The notes: generated by a model from the sequence alone, not told the origin. A DNA stretch of 64,000 nucleotides from Nitrososphaerota archaeon (GCA_023379805.1 JAMCPI010000016.1:72514-136513), one strand, 5' to 3'. Shown: positions 43,913 to 52,372, counted from the first letter of the stretch. Numbers and translations: made by a program.

Positions 43913-46900
43913 TTAGGCAGTCCACGAGTTTATAGGGGTTTTCTCTTCTTTGGAGTAAACCTGTGCAGTCGAAGTTGAGGTAAGTGGGCTTAGAAGCAGA
44001 GTGCTAAACGTTGTGTTGCTAGTGTTCGGGGCTAATCCAATTGAACTAGTTGTGCTTGACGTGTTGCTTGTCATTAGTAATGTAGTGGCGCTTGGGTTTT
44101 TGTTGAATGTCCATGCTGCATGCATTGGTGCTCCGGTTTGGTCGTAGATCTGGACTGTGACTGTACTTCCTGAGACTGTTACTAGTGCGAAACCGTAGTT
44201 GGGGGTGCACCAGTCTGCTCTCGATAAGCAGCCGTAGAGAGGTGCGCCTGCAGCGCCCACGATGAACTCCTCATACGCACGGTTTGTGTTGACACCGGAT
44301 ATCCTGCTGCTATCAATGTGCGCGTAGGCTGTTATGTGCTCATGGCCGTGGAAGACAGCCATGATGGAGGGATGTGCATTAGTGATTGTTGTCCATTGTG
44401 CTGGAGGAATAGCTGGTGGAGAGCAGTGACTATCAGAGTCACAGTAGACGGGAGCGTGCCACTCAAGGAAGGTGAGTATGCATCCAGTACCGCCGCAACC
44501 AGTTCTTTCTGCAGTAGTGAGGTCTGCATCCAGCCAGTTCAGCTGATCTGCGCTGGGTCTTGTTGAGCTGACATCATTTATTACTGTCATTCCGACGAAG
44601 TGGCTGTTGCCATAGTCGAATGAGAAGTCAAGCCCATCTTGACCTGGACGGTAGTTATAGTTTGTTCCACCGAACGAAGCTACGATTGCTCTTATGTTGA
44701 AGCTGCTTAGCCACAACGCGGTGTCTCCGGCATCATGGTTACCCATAACAGGCACTGTTTTTGTGACCAAGTTGCTGTTCACTATGCTCTTCCAGACTGA
44801 GGGACAGTTGCTCTGGCTGAAGTCATAGCATAGGTCCCCTGTGAAGAGCTGGAAGGCAGGATTGAAGCTGTTCGCGGTGTTTGAGAGTTGAGACAGCACA
44901 TCCGTATTCACAGGCTGGCTTGCACTATTCCCCCGACTATCCCCCATAACAACGAACTTGAACGACGCCGCAGCTGTAGCAGTAGTGGTAGTAGTCGTAG
45001 TACTAGTGGTTGTTGTGGTGGTTGCTGTTGTTGTTAGGTCTTTGATCCATGTGCCTGTTGTTGAGCTGCTCCAGTAGATTATGCCTACGACGTTTTGTGC
45101 TTGGAAGAGTTTGATGCTGTTTTGTATCCATTGGTCGTCTAGGCCTCCGGCGGTGTTTCCGTATATGTTTCCGAACTCTCCTACCTCGAACAGCTGGTTG
45201 GGATATTTCTGCTGCGCCTGAGCGATTTGCAGCGGAACCGAGGAGCATTGTGATCCGGTGCGTCCGGTGCTGCCCCAGTAGCCTTGCAGAGTCGCCAGAT
45301 CAGCCCAGCATGCTGCCCAGGTGCCTGAGCTTGTCTTGTACTCGGCGCGGTACCAGTGGACTGAGCTGATTATCTTCGGATCGTTGAAGGATACGAAGTT
45401 GGAGTAATACTCAAACATCGGAGCCTCCTCCGCAATTATGATACGGTTGTCCCCATTACTTCTCAGTGCCTGTGCTATTTCTGCGATGCGTTGATGCCAT
45501 CCTGTCCGTATGCTGGAGCTTACTGTTGATGAGGTGTAGCTGCAGTAGGTGGGCTCGTTCATCACGTCGAAGCCTATCACCCGTGGGTTGCTGCGGGTTA
45601 GCTGAGATATTTTCAGCAGCAGGTTCGTTAGATGCGCAGCCCCAGTTGTTCCGTCGGTGAGAATTGATGTGGTGTAGAAGTTTGTGCTGAAGTCGCTTGC
45701 GTAGGAGTTGGCTGGTGCGCAGTACTGTGAGCCCAAAAAGTTGTTAAGGTTCTGCGCGTGTGAAGCGGTGTCTGAGTCGGCGTGTATCTTGACTACGACG
45801 TTTATTCCCTGCTGAGTCAACGCGTTTATCTGATCCATCATGTTCTGCATCGCAGCGCTATCGTAGGTGAATACCGAGGGGCTCGCACTCGTCTCAAGAG
45901 ATCCCCACTCCTTCACCAGCTTAACGGTGTTGAAGCCCGCGCTCTTAATGTTCAAAGCATCAGTAGCATAATTACCTGATATGAAGTTCTCAGGAATATC
46001 ACCATAGTTCAACCCAACCATAGTGAACCTGCCACCCGTCGACGTATCAACCAACCCACCATTAACAACATCAACAGCATAAGCGGTTACCTGTACTCCT
46101 GACTGAGAGGTTGTAGTAGTGGTAGAAGTAACAGCAGTAGTAGTGGTGGTAGACGTAGAGGTTGTAGTTTGAGTGGTGGTTGTAGATGCAGGGACGGCGG
46201 TGGTATTAGTAGTGGTTGTAGTTGTGGTTGCTTGGGAAACAGTGAAGCTGTAGCTTACTGAGCTTGTTCCACCTACCCATATGTCGTGGTAGGTACTGTC
46301 ACTCAGCAATACTCCCGTAGGGCCAGTTACTTGGACATTCTTTACTCCAGAGGAGTAGATGTTCTGACGGAAAGTAATTGCATTACTTCCAGATACTGCA
46401 TACTTGGATATGTCGAGTGAGAAGCTTGCAAATACGTTGTTGTTGTTAGAAGACTCCACTGCAGGTAAAGTGGCTGCTACTTGACTGTTGACGAGTATAG
46501 AGACTTCGCCCTTGTTGTCGTAGTCGTAGCCTTGCCAAGACAGAGTATAGGTTGATCCGCTAGGTGTAGAGTTTGTAGTGGTTGAAGTTGTGGTAGTAGT
46601 GGTTGTTGAGGTTGTGGTTGTAGTTGTGGTTGCTTGGGAAACAGTGAAGCTGTAGCTTACTGAGCTTGTTCCACCTACCCATATGTCGTGGTAGGTACTG
46701 TCACTCAGCAATACTCCCGTAGGGCCAGTTACTTGGACATTCTTTACTCCAGAGGAGTAGATGTTCTGACGGAAAGTAATTGCATTAGCGCCAGATACAA
46801 CATATTTAGATATGTCCAGCGTTACACTGATGAATACTTTTGCGTTTTGCGGCGAGTAACTTGACGGCAGCGTAGCTACAACTTGGTTGTTGACAAGCAC

Positions 46901-47089
46901 GGACACTTCGCCCTTGTTGTTGTAGTCATACCCTTGAAAAGTCAGGGTATAGACCTGCGAAGTGCTTGTAGTCGCTGCTGCGGCCGAACCCAGCACAAAA
47001 CCGGTCGATATAGTACTTCCTGTTGGAAGCAATAGGCTGAGCACCAATAGTGATGCTAGCGTTCTTCTTAGGTTATGTTGTTCACTCAT
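43913..47089 (-). CDS. Giant surface protein: two beta domains, GH5-like glycosidase, metallophosphoesterase
   Basis: A 1058-residue secreted protein. A signal peptide (LASLLVLSLLLPTGSTIS) is followed by two related beta domains (about residues 45-155 and 176-290) separated and followed by Thr-rich linkers. A GH5-like TIM barrel (about 335-690) has the acid/base Glu in DVMNEPT near 512 and the nucleophile Glu in VGEFGN near 637. After another Thr linker comes a calcineurin-like phosphoesterase (about 715-990) with VVMGDSRGN, FTGDLC, GNHDAG and FHGHEH. The end is Thr/Ser-rich without a clear membrane helix. It should act outside the cell on glycans and a phosphoester. I do not know this domain combination from described enzymes. 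Confidence 0.88.
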   Translation of the reverse strand: MSEQHNLRRTLASLLVLSLLLPTGSTISTGFVLGSAAAATTSTSQVYTLTFQGYDYNNKGEVSVLVNNQVVATLPSSYSPQNAKVFISVTLDISKYVVSGANAITFRQNIYSSGVKNVQVTGPTGVLLSDSTYHDIWVGGTSSVSYSFTVSQATTTTTTTSTTTTTTTSTTTNSTPSGSTYTLSWQGYDYDNKGEVSILVNSQVAATLPAVESSNNNNVFASFSLDISKYAVSGSNAITFRQNIYSSGVKNVQVTGPTGVLLSDSTYHDIWVGGTSSVSYSFTVSQATTTTTTTNTTAVPASTTTTQTTTSTSTTTTTAVTSTTTTTSQSGVQVTAYAVDVVNGGLVDTSTGGRFTMVGLNYGDIPENFISGNYATDALNIKSAGFNTVKLVKEWGSLETSASPSVFTYDSAAMQNMMDQINALTQQGINVVVKIHADSDTASHAQNLNNFLGSQYCAPANSYASDFSTNFYTTSILTDGTTGAAHLTNLLLKISQLTRSNPRVIGFDVMNEPTYCSYTSSTVSSSIRTGWHQRIAEIAQALRSNGDNRIIIAEEAPMFEYYSNFVSFNDPKIISSVHWYRAEYKTSSGTWAACWADLATLQGYWGSTGRTGSQCSSVPLQIAQAQQKYPNQLFEVGEFGNIYGNTAGGLDDQWIQNSIKLFQAQNVVGIIYWSSSTTGTWIKDLTTTATTTTTTSTTTTTTTATAAASFKFVVMGDSRGNSASQPVNTDVLSQLSNTANSFNPAFQLFTGDLCYDFSQSNCPSVWKSIVNSNLVTKTVPVMGNHDAGDTALWLSSFNIRAIVASFGGTNYNYRPGQDGLDFSFDYGNSHFVGMTVINDVSSTRPSADQLNWLDADLTTAERTGCGGTGCILTFLEWHAPVYCDSDSHCSPPAIPPAQWTTITNAHPSIMAVFHGHEHITAYAHIDSSRISGVNTNRAYEEFIVGAAGAPLYGCLSRADWCTPNYGFALVTVSGSTVTVQIYDQTGAPMHAAWTFNKNPSATTLLMTSNTSSTTSSIGLAPNTSNTTFSTLLLSPLTSTSTAQVYSKEEKTPINSWTA
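46212..46385 (+). repeat. 174-bp exact direct repeat, copy 1
   Basis: Bases 46212-46385 are identical to 46614-46787 (offset 402). The repeat covers the C-terminal half of the beta domain and the beginning of the Thr-rich linker in the giant surface gene. Confidence 0.95.
46614..46787 (+). repeat. 174-bp exact direct repeat, copy 2
   Basis: Identical to 46212-46385. The sequences on both sides diverge, so recent gene conversion or partial duplication is more likely than a simple whole-domain copy. Confidence 0.95.
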
Positions 47090-47135
47090 AGACCAACTTG
47101 AGCGTTGGTCTGGACGTTTTTTCTATAACATAATG

Positions 47136-47155
47136 TGTGTAACAAATGTTACACA
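47136..47155. promoter_or_regulatory. 20-bp palindrome, likely operator
   Basis: tgtgtaac-aaat-gttacaca is a perfect 8-bp inverted repeat with a 4-bp spacer, just upstream of the TATA-like box for the giant surface gene. Its shape fits a dimeric winged-helix or RHH regulator site. Confidence 0.6.
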
Positions 47156-47289
47156 TGTTAGCTTAAGGTGCTTGTCTAAAGCACAGATGCGTCGATCTTT
47201 GTTAAGCAAACCCGCACAACAACTTACAAGAAAGTACTAAGCATCCGAGGCTGAACTGCATCATACAGAACCGTGGCGAGTAAAAATAA

Positions 47290-47424
47290 ATGAAGTTCTA
47301 TTATGTTGACAAGCATTTGTGGGAGCGTGCGCCAACATTGTTCTATCAGGCACATCGATTTCGTTTATCGCGCACGTTGTTTTTCGTTACAATGTCATTA
47401 CGCTATTCGATGGACCCAAATTGA
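47290..47424 (+). CDS. Possible 44-residue protein
   Basis: ATG frame reading MKFYYVDKHLWERAPTLFYQ and ending MDPN, basic and aromatic-rich. No promoter or ribosome site stands out and no family is recognised. It could be a chance frame or a remnant. Confidence 0.2.
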   Translation: MKFYYVDKHLWERAPTLFYQAHRFRLSRTLFFVTMSLRYSMDPN

Positions 47425-47597
47425 TACATCATACTTTGCTGGAAAATCTTTAACAAGATCATCTATAACCGTGAATAGTAATAGAGTTTAATATCGGCGC
47501 GCTGCTGGTAATTCGTTTAAATTATTTTGAGATAGTGATAGCCTTTGTTATGTAGTTCATATGTTTTATATCTATTTCTTGAATAAGTCCGAAGCCA

Positions 47598-47604
47598 TTT
47601 ATAC
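47598..47604 (+). promoter_or_regulatory. BoxA of cytochrome gene
   Basis: tttatac about 30 bp before ATG 47631 predicts transcription start near 47627 and an almost leaderless message. Confidence 0.55.
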
Positions 47605-47630
47605 AGCGCTCCAGATATACATAGAGACCA

Positions 47631-48719
47631 ATGAATAGAAAATCGTTAGCGATCCTTTCACTACTAATCGCAGTATCAACCGTACTATTACTGAATACAG
47701 CGTACTCATTCGTAAATGGAGCAGTAGGATACTCAGGCAATCCCGCTACACATGGCGGCGCAATCTGTACCAACTGCCATGACGGAGGTATCGTGCCTAG
47801 CGTTACGCTCGTTGGCCCAGCAAATGTAACTGTTGGATCAACCCATAATTACACTCTAGTAATTGGCGTAGCCCAAGCCTTCGGTGCTCTAGACGTCTCA
47901 GTGACTGGAGGAACGCTAAATGCGACACAAAACGGAACTCAGGTTCGCTCAGGCGAACTAGTACAAACGATGCGAAGACCAGCAAACTCGTTCGGCATCG
48001 TTGAGTTCGGATTTAACTGGACAGCACCAGCTACAGTAAGCAATGTCACCATGTACGCAGCAGGAAACTCCGTCAACGGTGACGGCGACACAACAGGTGA
48101 TAACGCCAACAAGACCAAACTCATAATAAAAGTTCTAGCCCCAACAACCACTAACACTACCACTACCACCACTACTAACACCACCACAACTACAACTACG
48201 AATACCACTACCACCACAACAAACACTACGACAACTACGACCCGAACAAACACTACCACACCTTTAGCAAACACTACTACAGTTACTGTAACTTCAACTG
48301 TGACTTTACCGCCAACTACAGTTACAACAACCGTTACTAGCGCACCAACCACTGTCACGACCACTCGTACGGTTACTCAGACCACAACCGTAACAACTAC
48401 AGTAACTCAACCAGCCAGTACCACTACCAGCACTAAGACAGTAACATCAACTACTACCGAAACTAGAACTGTAACTAAAACAACTACTAAAACCGTAACT
48501 ATCCACGACCACGGAAAAACGCTTTACAAGAATCTATGCGCCTCTTGCCACGGGTCAGATGCACGAGGCGGAGCAGTCCATCAAAGTGTCGTAGATGCAT
48601 CCTCTAGTGAAATCAAGGAAGCAATACAAGAAGAACAGAAGATGAAGTTCCTCAAATTCCTGTCAAATAACGCCATCTCCGAAATCAGCAACTACCTCAA
48701 ATCACTAGGAGACTCATAG
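47631..48719 (+). CDS. Surface c-type cytochrome with two haem motifs and Thr-rich linker
   Basis: A 362-residue secreted protein. A signal peptide (LAILSLLIAVSTVLLLNTA) is followed at residues 46-50 by CTNCH in a beta domain (about 50-175, like Reeler/choice-of-anchor haem domains). Residues about 185-290 are almost pure Thr/Val linker. The C-terminus is a small cytochrome c domain with CASCH at 303-307 and a likely Met ligand near 338. Each CxxCH should bind a covalent haem. Its job is probably electron transfer at or beyond the cell surface, perhaps serving the quinoprotein at 9977-12238, although the two genes are far apart. There is no C-terminal membrane anchor. Confidence 0.85.
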   Translation: MNRKSLAILSLLIAVSTVLLLNTAYSFVNGAVGYSGNPATHGGAICTNCHDGGIVPSVTLVGPANVTVGSTHNYTLVIGVAQAFGALDVSVTGGTLNATQNGTQVRSGELVQTMRRPANSFGIVEFGFNWTAPATVSNVTMYAAGNSVNGDGDTTGDNANKTKLIIKVLAPTTTNTTTTTTTNTTTTTTTNTTTTTTNTTTTTTRTNTTTPLANTTTVTVTSTVTLPPTTVTTTVTSAPTTVTTTRTVTQTTTVTTTVTQPASTTTSTKTVTSTTTETRTVTKTTTKTVTIHDHGKTLYKNLCASCHGSDARGGAVHQSVVDASSSEIKEAIQEEQKMKFLKFLSNNAISEISNYLKSLGDS

Positions 48720-48738
48720 CCAAAACCAACTAATAATA

Positions 48739-48779
48739 GGGGCATAACCTTCAAGCTGGTTAGCCCCAACCCCCTTTTT
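48739..48779 (+). terminator. Hairpin plus T-run terminator
   Basis: ggggcataacc and ggttagcccc pair with one bulge, followed by a C-rich spacer and five T residues at 48775-48779. It lies 20 bp after the cytochrome stop. Confidence 0.6.
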
Positions 48780-48837
48780 GACAAAAATATCTCGCAAATA
48801 AATAGCGCCAAGTATAATCAAAACAGCATAACTAAGA

Positions 48838-48909
48838 TGGACCGGGGGGGATTCGAACCCCCGACCTTCCGCGTGCAAGGCGGATATTCTACCACTGAAC
48901 TACCGGCCC
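48838..48909 (-). tRNA. tRNA-Ala (TGC)
   Basis: A 72-base cloverleaf on the minus strand. The acceptor GGGCCGG pairs with CCGGTCC and includes the G3-U70 pair that marks alanine tRNA. The anticodon stem TCCGC/GCGGA encloses CTTGCAC, giving anticodon TGC. The T arm is cgggggttcgaatcccccg, and A is the discriminator. CCA is not encoded and no intron is present. A TATA-like tataatc lies about 35-45 bp upstream. Confidence 0.95.
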
Positions 48910-49070
48910 GAACAGAATTCTGTCAAGCAACCCGCACACGAGGTGATTATAACGGTTACTGATAGAGTTCTTCACTCCAAGCTACATAAGATTCAAAAAG
49001 TAGTTGCAAACACAGTCCAGAAAGATTTAACCGGTTGTGAATCCTGCCCTGAAGTAGCCCGGGGGCAGTC

Positions 49071-49206
49071 AGCCCGGTGGAGGAGAAACGATCTCTCCGC
49101 CGAGTGTAGCGGTCAAGCAAGGGCGAAGAGCCTCTTGAATACTGGCCTTTGGTCTCTCGTAGGAGGAGAGCCGGTGACGCCAGTTCGAATCTGGCCCGGG
49201 CTACCA
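49071..49206 (+). tRNA. tRNA-Gln (TTG) with three probable introns
   Basis: Exons can be joined into a normal glutamine tRNA: acceptor agcccgg with ccgggct, D arm gtgtagcggtcaagca, anticodon stem ctggc/gccgg with loop c-t-t-t-g-g-a (anticodon TTG at 49149-49151), T arm gccag-ttcgaat-ctggc, discriminator A at 49203, and encoded CCA at 49204-49206. Probable introns are 49080-49103 (24 nt, near position 9/10), 49120-49139 (20 nt, near 25/26) and 49153-49168 (16 nt, canonical 37/38); boundaries may move by a base or two. A second agcccgg at 49056 leaves the 5-prime end open. A BoxA-like gatttaa lies at about 49024-49030. Confidence 0.78.
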
Positions 49207-49290
49207 CATCAATCTAACTGTTCTAGATTACTATTGACCCTATCAGGCGGCCAAGTCTTTGGTTACAGCGAAGCCTGTCATGAAAGGGTG

Positions 49291-49857
49291 TTATCCGTGG
49301 ACGATTACTGGGATTTCCTCGAGCGATATTCGCGACTCTGCTCCGCTCTTTGTGTGCATAACTGAGTAGACAGATATGTAGTATTGCCCCGGTTCTACTC
49401 GTACTTGGATGATCGGGTCTTCGATTGCCTTCCAGTGCAGTCCGACTCCGCTCGTCCACTGCTCCCCAACACCGAAAACCCGCCCTGATTCATTACGGTA
49501 CACAGGAATAGCTATACCGTAAACCTTTACGCCGTTTTGGTCTTTGACGTCAAAACTGACTATCGGGTCAACCAATTGTGAGTTGTTTCCAAGGTTTTTC
49601 AGGCTAATCGTAAGGTAGACGTCTCCTGCGAAGTGAACGCTTACAATATTAGGCCGCGCAGTAAGATTGAACCCATCCTTGATTAAGGTGTAGCTGCTTC
49701 CAGAAGCCTCATTATGGCCCAATGTTGACTGCGTGGTTTTGCTGCCTGTGTCTACGGTGGGGCGAGTAGAGGTGGGGTACATCGTGAGAGCGACTACCAA
49801 CACGATTACAGCTATTATCGCGATGGCCGCGACCGCGAGTCGTTTAACGCTATTCAT
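49291..49857 (-). CDS. Membrane-anchored extracellular protein
   Basis: A 188-residue protein with an N-terminal membrane helix (LAVAAIAIIAVIVLVVALTM), a short Thr/Ser linker and one beta-sandwich-like domain (FAGDVYLTISLKNLGNNSQ, PIVSFDVKDQNGVKVYGI, VRVEPGQYYISVYSV). The pattern resembles immunoglobulin-like or BsuPI-like inhibitors but no diagnostic motif is seen. It faces the outside. Its 3-prime end lies about 85 bp from the convergent tRNA-Gln gene. Confidence 0.65.
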   Translation of the reverse strand: MNSVKRLAVAAIAIIAVIVLVVALTMYPTSTRPTVDTGSKTTQSTLGHNEASGSSYTLIKDGFNLTARPNIVSVHFAGDVYLTISLKNLGNNSQLVDPIVSFDVKDQNGVKVYGIAIPVYRNESGRVFGVGEQWTSGVGLHWKAIEDPIIQVRVEPGQYYISVYSVMHTKSGAESRISLEEIPVIVHG

Positions 49858-50100
49858 CCGTTGTACATCTAAGGTAGACCTATTTAGTGATTCATTTTTC
49901 GAAATGGTATGACAACCCCAGATTCAACACATTCGTTGAAAGCAGTTGACATGATAATGCGCACTCTGTATAAACTCTGATGATATCGATTTTCAAAGCG
50001 AAACACAAAAACCACTTACATAACCCAAGCGCTATTTGACGAGAGCATCATAGGAGGAGCATACGAAATTACTTACTGCAACAAGTGCGTCTCTAGCCTA

Positions 50101-50547
50101 ATGGTTGACGCTGAAGGAATAAGTGATAAAGTAGTCACTGCTCCTGCGGAAAGAAGACGTGCAATAGCTGTTTTTATCATAATCGTGTCTTTGATTGGTT
50201 TTGCAGGGTTGCTAACCTATCAGACTGCGTTAACCGCTGAGAAGGATAGATTTTATCTCTCTATTGGGCTGTATGCAAACTACACGCATGAATGTTACTA
50301 CCATAACCCTGGAACCTGCGACGCCCAGTTCAAATCCACCCCAGTCAAGTATCGCATAGAATCACTAGACGGCAGTTTTTTGCTTGAAAACACGGTAAAA
50401 ACAACTGACAAAGGTTGGCTGGACTTTTATCTCCCGAAAAACCAGAAGTACAACGCCGAATTTGAGTTACAAGGAATGCGGGGCTCAGGAGTGATCTCAA
50501 CCGAAGCAGATGCACGAACCTGCATCTCTACAATAAAGGTGAACTAG
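50101..50547 (+). CDS. Membrane-anchored extracellular protein
   Basis: A 148-residue protein with one membrane helix at residues about 22-42 (AVFIIIVSLIGFAGLLTY) and an external beta domain containing four or five cysteines (HECYYHNPGTCD, ARTCIST) that could form disulfides. In-frame sequence upstream of the ATG remains open and encodes CNKC, so a longer N-terminus with a metal site is possible. No family is recognised. Confidence 0.6.
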   Translation: MVDAEGISDKVVTAPAERRRAIAVFIIIVSLIGFAGLLTYQTALTAEKDRFYLSIGLYANYTHECYYHNPGTCDAQFKSTPVKYRIESLDGSFLLENTVKTTDKGWLDFYLPKNQKYNAEFELQGMRGSGVISTEADARTCISTIKVN

Positions 50548-50585
50548 TAGACAGCCACGTAACAAGCAGCTAACACAGTTGTTTG

Positions 50586-51611
50586 TTAACTTCCGCCGCG
50601 GCTATCCGCAGCAGCAGGCTCAGAGGCGGGCGGTGAAGTGGCTGGTTCGTCTGGGCTTCGTCTCATCCATATAACCCCAACCAATGCGACTGTAGCCGCT
50701 GTCACCACGGTTGCTGCCAAAATTAGAATAGGCTCCCTGTATTTTGTAAGCAGGTCTGAAGAGGAGTATGTTCGTGTCTCCGGATCGTAAATACCTCTCT
50801 CAACTAGGTATTTTCGTATGGCTTGACGCGCCTCAATGCTTGAGTAACTGTAGCCTACAAGCTGAGTTGCATTAGCGTCGCTCCAGCTCTGACCCTGCTC
50901 CTGAAGCATGAGCGCAACATCGACATACTCGTTTGTGAAGGAGTAGCTGTTGAATTGAAGCAACGTTTTGAACAGTTGTTCTCTGCTGAAGCCTTTGGAG
51001 ACTAGAAACTCAAGCAGGCCAAGCGCTGCGAAACCGTGGCTGCAATCAGGTTTGAGCGTAGGCGCGTTGCAACAGGGCCTATAGCTGTTCAACGCAACAT
51101 CTTCAATCAACATTTGCTGCGCGGGTGAGAACTTGAAGAGCACGAGGCTCCCGTATTTGGCGGGTCCAACCGGGGAAGTTTTATTCCCATACATATGGGC
51201 TGAACTGTTTAAAATTGGGTTCGCGTTAACGAAAGCTACCGCCCAGAAGATGTACATAAGGTAGGTTTTGCTCGCATTATCAATGCGAATGATCTCATGC
51301 GACTCTCCGTCGAACCGCGCCGCCTCCGAATCAGTTAGACCGTGACCCCGGGACTCAATCAAGCCCTTGTTTAGGAGCGTAGTGTTAACTGCTCCGAGAG
51401 CCTTCAGTTCAGGTAGAAGATTACCCCACTCAACAGGGATTGAGACACCGTCACGCGGCGCCACCTCATTTCGAAGCACTTCTATCCGGCTGTCCGCAGC
51501 CAGAGCTGCAGGAATCATCTCCGCGAACACGATAGACACTATCAGAGAAGTAGCAACACAGATTCTAGGCCATTTTTTAGTCCCATCTGTATGGAGAGAC
51601 TTCTTTCGCAC
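50586..51611 (-). CDS. Secreted membrane-anchored protein with CC...DCSHG motif
   Basis: A 341-residue protein: signal peptide (VATSLIVSIVFAEMIPAALA), an external domain, then a C-terminal membrane helix (ILILAATVVTAATVALVGVIW) and a Pro/Ala/Ser tail. Near residue 180 the sequence RPCCNAPTLKPDCSHGFAAL puts three cysteines and a histidine close together, which resembles metal- or haem-binding PCYCGC-type proteins but is not identical. It may bind copper or another metal at the cell surface. The role is unknown. Confidence 0.65.
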   Translation of the reverse strand: MRKKSLHTDGTKKWPRICVATSLIVSIVFAEMIPAALAADSRIEVLRNEVAPRDGVSIPVEWGNLLPELKALGAVNTTLLNKGLIESRGHGLTDSEAARFDGESHEIIRIDNASKTYLMYIFWAVAFVNANPILNSSAHMYGNKTSPVGPAKYGSLVLFKFSPAQQMLIEDVALNSYRPCCNAPTLKPDCSHGFAALGLLEFLVSKGFSREQLFKTLLQFNSYSFTNEYVDVALMLQEQGQSWSDANATQLVGYSYSSIEARQAIRKYLVERGIYDPETRTYSSSDLLTKYREPILILAATVVTAATVALVGVIWMRRSPDEPATSPPASEPAAADSRGGS

Positions 51612-51674
51612 AGCAGTTCAAGATGAGTATATCCGTAATAAACGTACTCGAAATTCTTTGAATTAGTCGTAGCC

Positions 51675-52349
51675 TTAGCCTTGCAGCGGCAAAGCCAGCT
51701 CCCGTATCTTGTCCTGCCAATCCACTGCCTTCACGATACCGCTTGCTACAAGAACCCCGACTGAGCCTAGCTTCAACGCTGAAGCGACATCTTCACCTGT
51801 CACGATGCCTGCACCACATATCACGCGAACAGAATGATCTACCTTTCGAGCCGCTTCAACAGCTCTTGACACAATCTCAGGCTGAGCCTTGGAGACCGCA
51901 ATCCCTGAGCCTATTAGCTCAGGAGGCTCTATGGCTACAAAATCAGGCCCCAACCCCGTTATCTGGGCAACCTCATCAGATGTTTTTGCGCAAACAACTG
52001 CAGTCAAACCAATCCCCTTCAAACGATGCACCGTTTCCCCGATTACCTCGAAAGGCAGCCTCTTCTCGCTGTGGTTAACTAATGAGCCGGCTGCGCCCAG
52101 CGCCTTCACCATTTCTGGAACAATCGCCCCGGTTGTGCTGCCCTCCTTCGCCGGATCAGTGTGCTGCGCCAGCACCGGAATTGATACTGCCTGAACAACT
52201 TGTCCTAGAGAAGGAAGAGGCGGCGCCACCGCAATCTCAACGCTTAGTTCGCCTGCGACCTCCTCAGCTGCCTTTGCCAGTCTGACGGCTTGGTCACCTG
52301 AGACCTCGGTGTAATTCTTCATGTTAATTATGAGTATGGGAGTCCTCAA
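51675..52349 (-). CDS. tpiA: Triosephosphate isomerase, archaeal type
   Basis: A 224-residue TIM of the short archaeal form, from TTG 52349. It has the N-terminal IINMKNYTEV (catalytic Lys), LAQHTDP, NHSEKRLPF (catalytic His region), AIEPPELIGSG with the catalytic Glu, and the phosphate loop GAGIVTGEDVASAL. It interconverts DHAP and glyceraldehyde-3-phosphate. It lies 24 bp downstream of the FBP aldolase/phosphatase, so the two form a gluconeogenic operon. Confidence 0.95.
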   Translation of the reverse strand: MRTPILIINMKNYTEVSGDQAVRLAKAAEEVAGELSVEIAVAPPLPSLGQVVQAVSIPVLAQHTDPAKEGSTTGAIVPEMVKALGAAGSLVNHSEKRLPFEVIGETVHRLKGIGLTAVVCAKTSDEVAQITGLGPDFVAIEPPELIGSGIAVSKAQPEIVSRAVEAARKVDHSVRVICGAGIVTGEDVASALKLGSVGVLVASGIVKAVDWQDKIRELALPLQG

Positions 52350-52372
52350 TTTCCAGCAGACTTCTTTAGGGG

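Larger units (their letters stand above)
47090..47630. other. Divergent intergenic region with promoters
   Basis: It lies between the giant surface gene (minus) and the cytochrome gene (plus). It contains a palindrome at 47136-47155, a TATA-like tatgttatag on the minus strand near 47128, and the cytochrome BoxA at 47598. The 470 bp in between hold only one short frame, listed separately. Confidence 0.6.

Noticed and set aside
46900-47240. Plus-strand frame over the start of the giant surface gene
   Set aside because: It is antisense to the signal peptide and first beta domain and crosses the promoter; no support.
47939-48364. Minus-strand Val-rich frame inside the cytochrome gene
   Set aside because: It arises from the reverse complement of ACN Thr codons (GTN/NGT) in the linker and has no other coding sign.
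48130-48490. Tandem act/acc repeats that could look like a microsatellite or CRISPR-like array
   Set aside because: They are in-frame Thr codons of varied third base with no fixed repeat unit or spacers.
48956-49459. Several frames on both strands across the tRNA-Gln region
   Set aside because: They cross the tRNA gene and have no family motif or start signal.
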